Source of the DNA: Irpex lacteus
Lineage: Eukaryota; Basidiomycota; Agaricomycetes; Polyporales; Irpicaceae
DNA length: 64,000 nt
Reading direction: 5' to 3'
NCBI GenBank assembly: GCA_001986395.2
Contig: MQVO02000001.1
Coordinates: forward strand, 3,100,001-3,164,000
Each line of letters begins with the position of its first letter. Position 1 is the first letter of the stretch. Of the stretch, positions 1-10,932 are shown piece by piece. Made by a program: the position numbers and the translations under genes. The notes below the pieces were generated by a model. The model did no database searches. It was not told the origin of the DNA and saw only the letters and a program-made list of their open reading frames with translations.

Positions 1-571
1 CGCTTGCATGTCAGGTCCTGAGAATGTTGGAGCTATTTTTACATCAAGTAGAGACGAGCGACTGTTGGTCGTTTACATCATATCAACAATAGGCTGTGGC
101 AACACTGCAACAGTTGGCGTATTTCTCAGAGCTATCAGGTGTTTGGTAGGCTTGTGCAAATGAGGGTTCCCAGAGTACCCAGGCAACAGCACTCTATCAG
201 AGAAGAAGATATAAGATAATCAGTTTATAATGAACAATTTGTCTGCTCACGCCTGATAGTCTACAAGTATAGCAGCGTCGTAACTCGGACATATGGATAT
301 ATCCTCAACGACTTCACCAATTTTGCCTGATTAATTGTGCAATTTCTTGGCAATATCGAGCGAGTTGTGGGTCCCAGCGTTGTGTCCCGATCACGATCAT
401 TACATTTGGCGGCTGCGGTGCCGAATTTCGGCAAGGGCATCAACTTCGTCAAGAGGCGCAGCGAATATGAGGTGTGCCTTCTTTTATTTATGGCACACGA
501 CCGTTCGCATCCTCCAAATCAACTCGTCTCCAAGCTCTCTTTCCTACCCTCATGTCCGCCACCCACAGACC
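1..571. other. Left-edge intergenic and 5' region of the Stealth gene
   Basis: I see no gene in this stretch. Upstream start codons at 335 and 337 open frames without recognisable protein content. The frame opened at 335 runs in phase into the Stealth gene, but the residues before position 572 look like untranslated leader. AT-rich patches near 220-240 and 290-305 could be promoter elements. Confidence 0.5.
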
Positions 572-3185
572 ATGATACCCACCCGTTATCTCCCGCTACC
601 CACAACGACGTCGTGGACACCCGTGCCGGCACGCTTCACTCTGTGGTGGCGGAGGAGGGCGGTCCGCGGCACATGCTTGGTGGTGGCCACACTCCTCGTG
701 GTAACCTTACTGAAATACTGGTCGTGTATAGTTGATTATCTAGGAAGCGACCCCGACGTGGGCGACGATGCTGCCGTGCAGTTCGACCCGTCGCTCGACG
801 CCGCCTACGTCCCATTCAGACCCTCGAAGTCACACCGGCCAGCCGCTTCAAATGCTGTGATGTTGAAGCCGTCCACGGAACTTCCATCGTCATGTCTAGA
901 CGCCCATATCACAAAGGGAGAGCTGTGTTACAACCCCAAAGTACCACAGTTGGATGTGGTATGGACATGGGTCAATGGCTCCGACCTCCTGTTCCAGGAC
1001 GCCGTGACGCGTGTCGAAAATTCGCTTCCTGAGGATGATCCCTATCGGCCAACAGAATCGTTTCTAAAAGCCAGACAGTATCGGTAAGTGCCCGTCTTAT
1101 ACCCGCATCACGACAACCCATAGCTCATTGGCAACATAGAGACCACAACGAGCTGCGATACTCCATGCGCTCTGTGCTGCAGTATTTTAGACAGCATGCA
1201 GGGAAGTTTCACCTTCTCACTGCAGACTTTGCTGTCGATGCACCGGATTTGAACGTGACTATCACACCCTCGGAATGGCGGTTGGGCCAGATTCCACAAT
1301 GGCTCGATGCAGGGCTTCCGAGCTGGCAAGACGACGATACCAAGCTATCTACCATACATCATGCAGACATATTCAATCCGTACAACGGTACCATATTTAA
1401 TAGGTACGCTTGGTGACTCTCCCATTTCTTCTACCGAAAAAGATAACGAACACAATTGCCACATAGCTATGCTATAGAATCTCAGTTTGGGCATCTAGAG
1501 GGTGTCTCAGAGAACTTGTGAGCCAGTCTATCCTTATCATCTCGCTATTGACAGACTCACACGAGCGTTTCTAGTATCTATATGGTGCGCTTCCACGAGC
1601 CACTAAACGTTCTATTTTTAGACTGACCCGGGCCATTGATGACAGAACGACGATTTCTTCTTCATGAACGAGCTATCGCAGAAAAGCTTTTACACGTCGC
1701 GTGAGTCTTGTTCTCATGCAGTGGCCCGCGAACTTTGCAGAACGCTTATGTTATCGGCCCAGCGTACGGGATGGTCCTTCGTATGCAGGCTGACCTTATG
1801 GTAGCGCCTGAGCAGTACGGCAAGAGCGTCGTAAGAGGCGAATGGCGCAGTCTGGCTGCTGCGAACAGTCTTCTAGGTACGACTATCACTCTTGTATCCT
1901 AAAGCGTCAATTAATTCGTCTTAGGGGCGAGGTTCGGCTCCCGAGTAAGACCTTATGTCACGCATGAAGCGAAATCTTCGTCGATTTCTCTACTTCACGA
2001 GATATCCCAAATATGGTCCTCCGAAATCGCCTTCGCCGCAACGCACCCATTCCGCGAAACGAAATCCGGCGAGTCAGACCTCAGTATGCTCTTCATGATG
2101 GTGCATTTTGTCGTGGAGAGATGGAGAGAGGCGTTGTTGTGGACTTGGGTTGTTGGCAAGCACGGAAAGCTGGATGATTCGTGGAGAGAGGCGGAGACTG
2201 CTAGGGCGTGGGACGAGTTGAAGATGGGGAGTACGGACGAGGAGATGGGAGGCAAGTTGTTCGTGAGAGGTGGGAATAGGAGTACTTTGGAGAAAGGCAG
2301 GGTGGAAGATTACTTGAAGCGCGCGGGATACGATACAAAGGATCCTACCAAGTACGAGTTCTGTAAGTCTGACAATTCGTTATTCTCGAGGTTGGATTCT
2401 TCTGACATACGCTGCAGCGTCTCAGGACGGCTACCCGTACACGGGCTTCATAAATGGGAAGAACTGGTGGCCCAAACTTGGCGTCAATGTTCCCAAGCAT
2501 GAGGCTCTGCAATGCTCCATCGACCCTAAAGAATGTTTCACAGACAGCAACGGTCAACCATTCACCCGCGCAAGCGACCTCTTCACGCACATCGCATTCC
2601 GAAAAGTGAGGTGTGGCGATTGCAGTGAGTATCCAGCTACTTTTACGCGTAATTGAAACCAACGTTCCCCCTATTTAGTCATCACTGCTCTCGTCCATGC
2701 AAGCGGTCCATCCGGCCTTTCAGCTTTCCTACCACCTTCGTCACGAGTTCTCCCACCACTCGCAGGCAAAGTCGCTCCATCCCGAGACGACACGATCCCA
2801 CATTTGCCTCTCGCGAAAAAGTGGGAGGACGCGCTTTTCGGGCTTAGGGAGGTCATGGGGGCGTCACCAACTCTCAGTGTGCGAGACTGGTCCTTACGCT
2901 TGCTACAGCGATATCGTTTCGTTATCGGTTAGTATTCAATCATTCTTAACCAGTATGTGTTGGGTGTCACTGACTGGGATGCCACCAGCGGACACCCCGT
3001 CACATTTCGCCATGATCAGAAGCCCAGGAGACGTCATGGTTCTGCACATGCGGGTGAAACGAGATCGAGAGCTCACTTTGCTATGCGTAAACGACGATAT
3101 CACTCGCGAAGACAAGAAGGTGAACCAGCTGCTGCAGAAGATGTTCTCGGAGTCGTGGCCTACTCCTGCTGCTTGGGAGCGATGA
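572..3185 (+). CDS. Stealth-family protein, probable sugar-phosphate transferase (type II membrane protein)
   Basis: Ten exons: 572-1083, 1140-1403, 1467-1517, 1575-1584, 1646-1700, 1763-1876, 1925-2362, 2418-2624, 2679-2927 and 2989-3185. They sum to 2097 nt, an exact 698-codon frame plus stop, which supports the model. Residues about 26-48 form a signal anchor after a basic stretch, so the catalytic part should face the Golgi or secretory lumen. Stealth blocks are visible: CR1 VVWTWVNGSD (about 128-138), CR2 with DHNELRYS (about 171) and FIYMNDDFFF (about 276-285), CR3 RFGSRVRPYVTHEAK (about 337), and CR4 with LLCVNDD near the C-terminus. The family includes GlcNAc-1-phosphotransferase and bacterial capsule hexose-phosphate transferases; the substrate here is unknown. 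The FIYMNDD motif reads through only if a 10-nt micro-exon is included. The gene is convergent with dug2. Confidence 0.88.
1575..1584 (+). other. 10-nt micro-exon of the Stealth gene
   Basis: The bases TATCTATATG sit between an acceptor (ttctag) and a donor (gtgcgc). Joining them to exon 3 and exon 5 gives FIYMNDDFFF, the expected Stealth CR2 motif, in frame. The flanking introns would be 57 and 61 nt, matching the others in this gene. No other acceptor/donor pair I tried here keeps both the frame and the motif. Confidence 0.8.
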
Positions 3186-3473
3186 AATCGCCATGCGTTT
3201 GTTCTCATTGGGTGTTATGCTGTGCTTGCTTCGCTATTTGTACTATCTACATACTCATCTATTCGCATCTTCATTGGACATCATTGCAATTATTCCGTTC
3301 TGCTGCATCTAACACTTGCGATATGTATCTGTATATTATTATAGCACATCTCATTACCATCATTCTCAACTTCTACTATCAAGTCTGCATGCAAAGTACA
3401 CAATAAATAACGTGGAACACTGCAGGAAAGTAGACTACGCCCGTGGCGTACACGTGGTAATGGACCGGGCCGT

Positions 3474-6400
3474 CTAGGATGTTGGGTTCTCGGAGTTGCC
3501 TCTTTCAGACACTTTGACTAGGAAACGTTCGACGACAGCCTTTCCTCGACGGAGGTTCGACAGAGAGATACGCTCGTTTGGAAGGTGAGCTTGATCCTAT
3601 AGGATAGTTCATTCATTAGCTAAAATTAGTGTTTTGCGATGTACGACGCCTTACGGTGCTCTGGCCAAGCGGGAGATGCAATGCATGGCAGGAGAATTCT
3701 TTCTCGAGGTATGGGATCGAGGGAATGGACTACGTGATATAGAGTTGATGTCAGTGGTCGGATAGTCTCTCGAGGAGAAAAGATTCAAAGATTCTTACCC
3801 CTCCTTCTCTAATGCGTAGTGGTTCTACGCCCCATTCGTCGCGCACAGCATCTTCGAGAGCTTTGAACCAGAAGTCATCGAGGTTCCCAAGCCACCAGTC
3901 AGCGGTGCGCGTGACAGATACCTGATAGAACCAAGAGGTGTAAGTTAATTATGAGAGCGCATTATTGAATCGAGCACAAACTTCAAGTGCGTTCGGGGAC
4001 CCCATCTTTGCGAACTGCTCCTTCAAGTAATCTTGGACGGACTTGGCGATAGTATCGAGGTCCTGATCGGGAACGATACGAATGGAGACGCGAGCGGTTA
4101 CCGAGGCTGGTATCACTGTTGCATCTATGTTCAGGTAATATCAGCACGCTTGCGAAAATTTGGGTAGTCGCCGTACGTACTGGTGGCACTGGACGTTTTG
4201 ATGTCGTGGACCGTCAACGACGGCTCCCGCCATTTCGCTGATAAAGCGGATGCTGGGGTTTGGATCACACCTGATAGAACCTTGTATAGCTGACGTTCCC
4301 CGTCTGTCAAGGGACGAACACTATCATCTATTATTCGTCAATATTAGTCAATATATACGTATGTTGGAATCACAGCAATATTTACTCACAAAATGAGGGG
4401 AGCGTGACATGCCGGTCCTTATCGAACAGAGTACCAAGTAGCTGTACGCTGTCTTTGAGGGTGAGTGACTGTACGGATCCGAGAAGAATTGCACTCACAC
4501 ATCAATCATAGGCTCTGCTACCGCTCCTCCATCAACACCAGAGTGAAGGTCAGGCCCTTGGCTTGACACCTATGCATGGTCAGCAATAACACCGAGTTGT
4601 AAGCAACGACAACAGCGCACCTGAACTTTGCAATGGACAACGCCTCGAAGACCGTACGTAATACACGGCGTATCTTCCGCGATCCACGTCGAGTTACTTC
4701 CCATAAACGAATGAGCCACTCCACAGAGATAACAGCTGTGCCCACAACCACCTACCTGACCAGAATGGCATCGATAGGCCCTATCAAATCCTACAGTACG
4801 GGACGCCAGAAGCTCAACGACCCATGCCGACAGAAAAGCTTGATAAGATGAGAAAGTCGACAAACCTTGTGCCGTCTCACGCTCTCTTCGAACCCACCGC
4901 TTCCCGCTTCTTCCTCGCCTTCTATCAGGAAGACAAGATCCAAATCAAGTGCACGTCTGCCAAGCAGTTCGGCAGCGGCACATGCGACCGCCATGACGGG
5001 TCCCTTGTTATCAGTTACACCACGTCCGTAGAGATAACCGTTGCGTGCCGTGAGAGTGAACGGGTCGGTTTTCCAACTACTGCTGGGTGCAGATACGACG
5101 TCATAATGGCTATTCAAACTGTTATCAGCCTCTTTCACGCAGCCTTGTGCATATATACGATATACCCATAAAATAGGATTCTCTGCTTCTTGCGTTCTCT
5201 TTGCTTGCCAAAGAATGTGGCGAATACGATGGGACTATTTTGCTCATCCGTCGGAAGCTGTTTGAATTGAGCCCTTGAACCAACTCCGTCGCATTAGATA
5301 AAACACGTACTAGTTGTGCTTGTGCACCAAGTTGGATGAGGCATTTGCGTAGCCAGACCGCCGCCTGTCGACAATCCTCCTTATGGCTAGGGGCACCGCT
5401 TATACTCGGAATAGATACAAACTTCGACAGAGCATATACCATGGTATCTGACATCAGCTTTTTAGCATCTTTTCACGAGCCATGTATCGGGGATATCTTA
5501 CCTCTTGTCAAGTCTATCTCGCCATTCACGTCAACCTTCCCAAAGTCCCGTGCTAAATGCGGCGCAGGCTTTGGTGCTGCTACTTCCCATATCTGTGGTA
5601 TTAACGTGAATACATTGTGGTATTGTAACTCCGTGAGTTAGGCGTACGTTGATATGGTCATCGTTGCCGCCTGTTACTAGTACGAATCTCTCACTGTTCG
5701 CGGAGTCGAGTGTGTCTTCTTTCAGGCGAGTAACTATGGAAGATAGGATAATCCCTGGATGTGCTCGCCAGGAAGCAGTCATATTGAAGCCTGCAGACCA
5801 ACGCTGGAAAGCAAGTTCAGTTGATTCACCATATGGATTTGTTCTGACGTACTTGAACATCGCCGTTTGCAGAGCATGTGTAGAGATCCGAATGAAGAAT
5901 CGAAAGCGAAAGGATGTCGACGTTCTGCATCACTTTAGAAGTCATTCGCTCGAAAACAGGCAAGGTAATCTCACCTCTGACACGATAATTCTGCGCAAAA
6001 GTGTCTTGGTCTCAAGGTCCCATACTTTGACGTACCCATCTTGACAGCCAGCGTATATAATATCGCTTCTGACCACAACTGATAGCACAGCGCCCTGCTC
6101 GCACTCGAATGTATGCTGCAGCTCCGGTGCACCACCTTGTCCCAGTGACCAAACCTGTGCAATGTCAGCCATTTCCAGAAGTTAGAGATGGTAATACCTA
6201 CCTTCACTGTCGCATCTCCACTGCCTGTAATCAGCTGCATTTTGGTGTTTGGACCAGTCACCGGGTCATCCGAGCCTTCACGATTACTGCTTGGGGCAAG
6301 AGCCATACAATAAACATATCCGTAATGGGCAGACCATATCATGTTTTCTGGTGGCACGCAAAGCACCTGTGTCGCGTGACCATTCTGTAGGCCATTTGGT

Positions 6401-7371
6401 AGAACGCACGAGTCATAGCTTGACGAGACGGAGGGTGTGGAGGAGCCTAGGCAGGGCGATGGAGACCTGGAAGAGCAGGTGGGGTTACGGGCGTTCAAGT
6501 CTGCAGGTTTGCGTTCATATTGGGGATAAGAGTCGAAGAACTTGTGCACTCGACGAGGCGGTGTGGCTATTCCGCTACGTAAACTGGACTCCGAGAAGAC
6601 ACGTTCTAGTGACGAGGCTCGGGCGCTCCGGCCACTCGAGGAACCTCCGTCGGACGCCGATGAAGGAAGTTCCGATATAGACTCGAAAGATAACCATTGA
6701 ATGGAGGTGTTTTGGCAGCCAAAGTAGACAGTGCTCGTAGCGGAATTCCAGTTGACGCAGAAGAGATCGCCTGAATCCGTCTCCATGTATGGGTGTAAGA
6801 CAAACAAGGGCTCAAGCGTTTTGCCCGACCACACCTGCGCATTCTTATTAGAAAACGAGCACAGTGGCAACAAGCAAATCAACACATACTCGAATGGTAC
6901 TATCCCCTACACGATGCCTTTAGTTAGTACACTGATCATAAAATATATCTTCTACGCACCTGATGCGCTAATTAACCACTGTCTCTCGGGAGCGTATTCT
7001 AGGGCCAACACACTGCCTGTATGCCCTCGCAAAGTAGTTTTCAGCGCGAAGGCACGCTTATCCCAGACCTTCGAAGTCAAAGAACTTCTGTCATCAACAT
7101 TCAGGAGCCTCTATTCCCAAGGCTCACCGAGATCTCATTTCCTTGACTGCCACTGAAGATGTAGTTTTCATCTGCTGAAAGTGCAAGAACCGAACTCTTC
7201 TTCTGCTGTAGAGAATGAAACAGCATAGGGCGTTCCTCTGTGTCTGTCGCCTTCCCGAGCGCAGCTAAGTCGACGAAACGTAAGTGATAGTCAGCTCGAG
7301 AGTGTCGCGATAGTTTGAGGAGTCGCGAGGGACTCACGATTTGGAATTGTTGGCGACACGTTGCCGGCCAT
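3474..7371 (-). CDS. dug2: Dug2-like WD40 plus M20 peptidase, glutathione degradation subunit
   Basis: This is the fungal Dug2 architecture: N-terminal WD40 repeats fused to a C-terminal M20 metallopeptidase domain. In yeast, Dug2 pairs with Dug3 to cleave the gamma-glutamyl bond of glutathione in the cytosol. The start is the ATG at 7371 (MAGNVSPTIPN). Roughly 16 exons with introns of about 50-60 nt can be followed. WD40 strands end in VWDKRAF, IRVWSG, VKVWSLG and VKVWDLET. M20 metal-binding motifs are intact: FYGHYDVV, GRGVTDNKGP, EGEEEAGS, then the dimerisation region (TYGLRGVVHC, GPDLHSGVDGG), SIRIVPDQD and AHLPNER near the end. It stops at 3474-3476 after an ENPTS tail. Exon 4 is only 17 nt (6890-6906). 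A Ser-rich insert separates the WD40 blocks around 6400-6650. The gene lies downstream of the helicase on the same strand with a 600-bp gap. Confidence 0.9.
6890..6906 (-). other. 17-nt exon of dug2
   Basis: Joins the previous WD40 exon to IRVWSG with the residues G-DSTIR. It is flanked by canonical borders (gtgtag before, gtatgt after), and the frame closes exactly (exons 1-4 total 297 nt). Confidence 0.8.
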
Positions 7372-7971
7372 GATGGAACTATATAAGTAGGTCAAATCTA
7401 GAGTCCAGTCAGTTGTACGTCACTGTGCATGAGAACAAAGACAGCTGTAACAAAACCTGGCAGGTGCACGTACGTCGTGGTCAGTCCCAAAGCCAATCAT
7501 GGACCGGTTTTCACCAATCCCCGACTATCCTATATCGGCCTCGTGAAGAGCGTTCAGCAACATGAGTGCCACGCGAGCGAGTTTAAATCAGAGACGGGAG
7601 GCTGCAGGAGTTGCGCACACGACGTGATATGAACGCGAGATGAGCGTATTTCGGCGTTTGCCGGCGTCTGGCCATGACCTGAAGGCCTCAAGCAGAAGAG
7701 GTTTTTGTCTAGTCTACCTCTATCGAAGTTTCAGCGAGGAATCCACGAAGTCTTACTGGCGGAGAAAGTCGGAAGATGCTGCATTAATCACTTCTAAGTC
7801 CCAATACATACTTATCGCCGACCTGACCTGGGCGCAGGCATTTGTGACGTTGCCAAATCACAACAAGCTCAGCGGATGGACAAGTTACGGAATTAGTAGA
7901 TAGTTGTGGGGTAGTTATACGTGACATGGACAGCAGATGGTCAGAAGAAGACTGGGGAAGCTGCACAGAAC
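7372..7971. other. Intergenic: dug2 promoter and helicase 3' region
   Basis: 600 bp between two minus-strand genes. Small open frames on both strands (for example 7429-7632 and 7640-7903) show no recognisable motif. I see nothing else here beyond the presumed dug2 promoter. Confidence 0.5.
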
Positions 7972-10656
7972 CTAGGCTTTTCTGTGGTTCAACACCGGAA
8001 CTTCGGCGATAAAACTACGGGGGACAGCAGAAACTCCGCGAGCGTAGATATTTGTGGTATATACCTGCAATAGAGCATTAGAACGAGGGGCGGGGAGTGT
8101 GACAACATGTCACCTACCAATTCATCGTAAATGATAGCAGGGACTTTCTTATCGCTCAAGACGGACCCAGGGTGGACTTTTACGACCTTTTGGACGTACA
8201 TCAGTTGGGACGAGCATTCCAAAGGACGATAATGATCAACGCACCGAAGGCCCCATGACCTGCTTGTACGAGCCATCAGGTTGCAAGAACGCAGCATTCT
8301 GCACGAGCCCTCGTACAAGGCTTCTCAACACAGGCTGCTCGTTATCCCCACAGCTCACCGTCCAATCAATCTTCATCCGTTCGCACACCTCTCTTAGCTG
8401 CGTCCGAATCGCCATCGCCTCCGTCAAACACCGGAAATTGAGATACGACTTCTGACACCAATCCTTCTTGCCCGCGTTTGTCTCCGTCTTTGCGATCTCG
8501 TCAAAGGAGCGGACGACGTTGAGGATGGTGAGGTGGTCGCCGCTGGAGTGGCGGAACTTTGTGCGTGCTTCGGCGGCGGCTTCGCGTTGGTCGGAGGTGT
8601 CGTAGAAGAGTTTGGAGTTGGAGGAGAGGACGGAGACGATGTCGAGGACTTCGCGGACGCAGCCGAGCTCTTTTGCTGCGAGCACTACGCGTGCTAGGTA
8701 CGGCTCTAGAGGGAGGAAGGCCATATCGCGGCCGTTCTTGGTTAGTGATTTCCGGTCGTCAAGGGCTCCCAAGATGTACAATGTGGCTAAAGCTGATAAG
8801 ACTGAGAAGAGCGTATCTTAGTAGTTTTCTTTGACTGGAAATAGCTATAAAAGTACTTACTGCTTTCGTCTTCCGGTTTGTCCATGAACTCAAGCTCTTC
8901 GAGATCCTGCCCAAGGCACTTCAGCTGAAGTAAGCTGGCAGTCAATGTGCACCGTCGTATCTCAGGCTCGGCCGATAACGGCATGTTCTTGAAAGCATCT
9001 TCTGTGTACAAGCGGAAACAGAAACCGGGGCCCTACGTCACACTCAGTACATGTTTGCTTGTTTGGATATACACCTGATTTACCTCACGGCCAGCACGAC
9101 CGGCTCTCTGCATAGCAGACGACTTTGTAATGTCCCTCGTCAGCAGCGTATCGAAACCTAGGGGGCCGCATTAGGAAGTATCACAATGGATACACAGGTG
9201 TAGCGTACCAGAGCCAACAGAGCGTGCAATATACCGCTTCTCTTTACACTTGCCGGTATCAATTACATACTTGACGCCAGGAATAGTGATGGAAGTCTCT
9301 GCGATGTTTGTGGCTAGAATGCATTTGCGCATCCCTTTGGGTGTAGGTGAGAATATCTTGGCTTGTTGTCCTGGAGGCAGAGCTGCGTATAGTGGGCATA
9401 ATAGTACCTGAGCAAGGGATGAGCAATGGATTTGATGAGAGATAGAATTGTTCTTACACCTGGGGCATCTTGAGGTAGCCTGTTTCCATACAGCTGTATC
9501 GACGAATTGAGACTCTCGATATCCTCCTGGCCTACGAGGTGTAAGTACGATGAAGAACACCGTGTTGATGATGTACGAACCTGGGAGGAATATTAATACG
9601 TCTCCCGGAGGCTGGTCAGTATGAATTTGGAAGAACGTCCGTAGAGCAGAGTCAACATAGTCAGCCTGGCTTGTCGCCGTATGGTATATGGTCACGGGAT
9701 GTTGTCGGCCCTTTACGTATATTATCTTCGCCCTGGGTGAACTCGCATGTCAGCACAATCTTTACTGCATGGTAACGCAAGCTCACTTGTTGTAAAAGGA
9801 GCTAAACTTCTCGGCGTCGAGAGTAGCACTCATGATAACGATCTTCAGAGGGCTCAGAGCTCCTGCAGGTCCCTTCCCTTTTCGGTCAGTTGGGCTGTTG
9901 CGCTTCTGCTGAATCGCTTTAAGATTGGCCATGAGAATATCCGTACGGAGCGTACGTTCATGGGCTTCATCGACGATGATGACGCTATAGCGAGAGAGAA
10001 TCGGGTCGGAGAGTAGCTCGCGCACGAGCATACCGTCCGTAACGTATTTGATGCGTGTTGCTTCCGATGAGGCCTCGTCGAAACGAACAGAGTAACCGAC
10101 TAGCTTCCCGACTTCGCTGTTCTTCTCCGCGGCTACTCGATTTGCGAGAGAGGTTGCGGCAACTCGTCGTGGTTGTGTGACTGCGATCATGCCCTTCCCT
10201 GCGAGACCAGACTCCAGCAGGTATTGCGGCACCTCTGTAGGCCGTGAGAAACTGTAGCGACTGAGATGCAGGATACACGTACGGGTAGTCTTCCCTGAAC
10301 CAGTCTCTCCAATAAGAACAGTAACGTCGTTGTCTCGTATCTCCTGTATAAGCGCATCTCGACCTAGCGGAGGAATGAGAGTCTGGTAGTCTGTAGGGCC
10401 GGGGAGGCGTACCTTGCGCGATAGGTAATTGTTTACGCTGCTCCTGGATAGCCAAGTATTTACCACCAGCAGCATCGTTTCCCTTCACGCGTTTCTGAGG
10501 AGACCCCTTTGTCTTCTTATCGGTCTTCAGCGGGCTCTGCTCCTCGTCTGAGTTCTCCATGTACACCGTGCGTGGACGCTTCGCAGGCTTGTGAGAGTCG
10601 TGAGGACTTGTGAGCTTGCCATTAGGAGTTGCGGGCCTTAACCTGACTTTCGCCAT
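7972..10656 (-). CDS. DEAH-box RNA helicase, DHX33-like
   Basis: ATP-dependent RNA helicase of the DEAH/RHA family. The start is ATG at 10656 ([13 protein letters not shown]), inside a longer open frame; the tail is basic and carries an acidic SDEEQ patch. Motifs in order: [15 protein letters not shown], Walker [15 protein letters not shown] (the Q codon is split by an intron), [47 protein letters not shown] and QRAGRAGRE. These are followed by the ratchet/HA2 region and an OB-fold ending in [19 protein letters not shown] and a short VLNHRKA tail. The linker blocks ([39 protein letters not shown]) resemble DHX33 more than spliceosomal Prp2/16/22/43, which points to nucleolar rRNA or translation roles; that is inferred from similarity. 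About 10 exons, all in frame. Divergent from scc2. Confidence 0.88.
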
Positions 10657-10932
10657 CTCGACAGTTTGCGCTGAACGTTCACCGCGACGAGCAGCGGAGG
10701 CAAAGTACAAGTTTGATTGGCTTGGCCGGCAGCCCTGAGTTGAAGATTTCCTTAATGGGCGCCTAATAGTAGCGTGACATCAGCTCAGGTACGTGACCCC
10801 AGTGACACGGCGTGTGACTGTGCGCGGTTTCCGCGCGTCTGTGGAGATATTGGAGGTTGTGCTCGCCGTCGACCCCAGCGAACGACTCGATTAACTCGAC
10901 GAGGGCCTTATTCGCGTAGTGGACACGTCGGG
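10657..10932. promoter_or_regulatory. Divergent promoter region between the DEAH helicase and scc2
   Basis: 276 bp separate two start codons pointing away from each other, so both promoters must lie here or overlap the 5' exons. I could not identify a specific transcription-factor site with confidence. Confidence 0.5.

Noticed and set aside
2928..2953. 26-nt intron in the Stealth gene
   Set aside because: Too short compared with 48-62 nt for the others; the acceptor at 2988 gives a 61-nt intron and the expected CR4 sequence.
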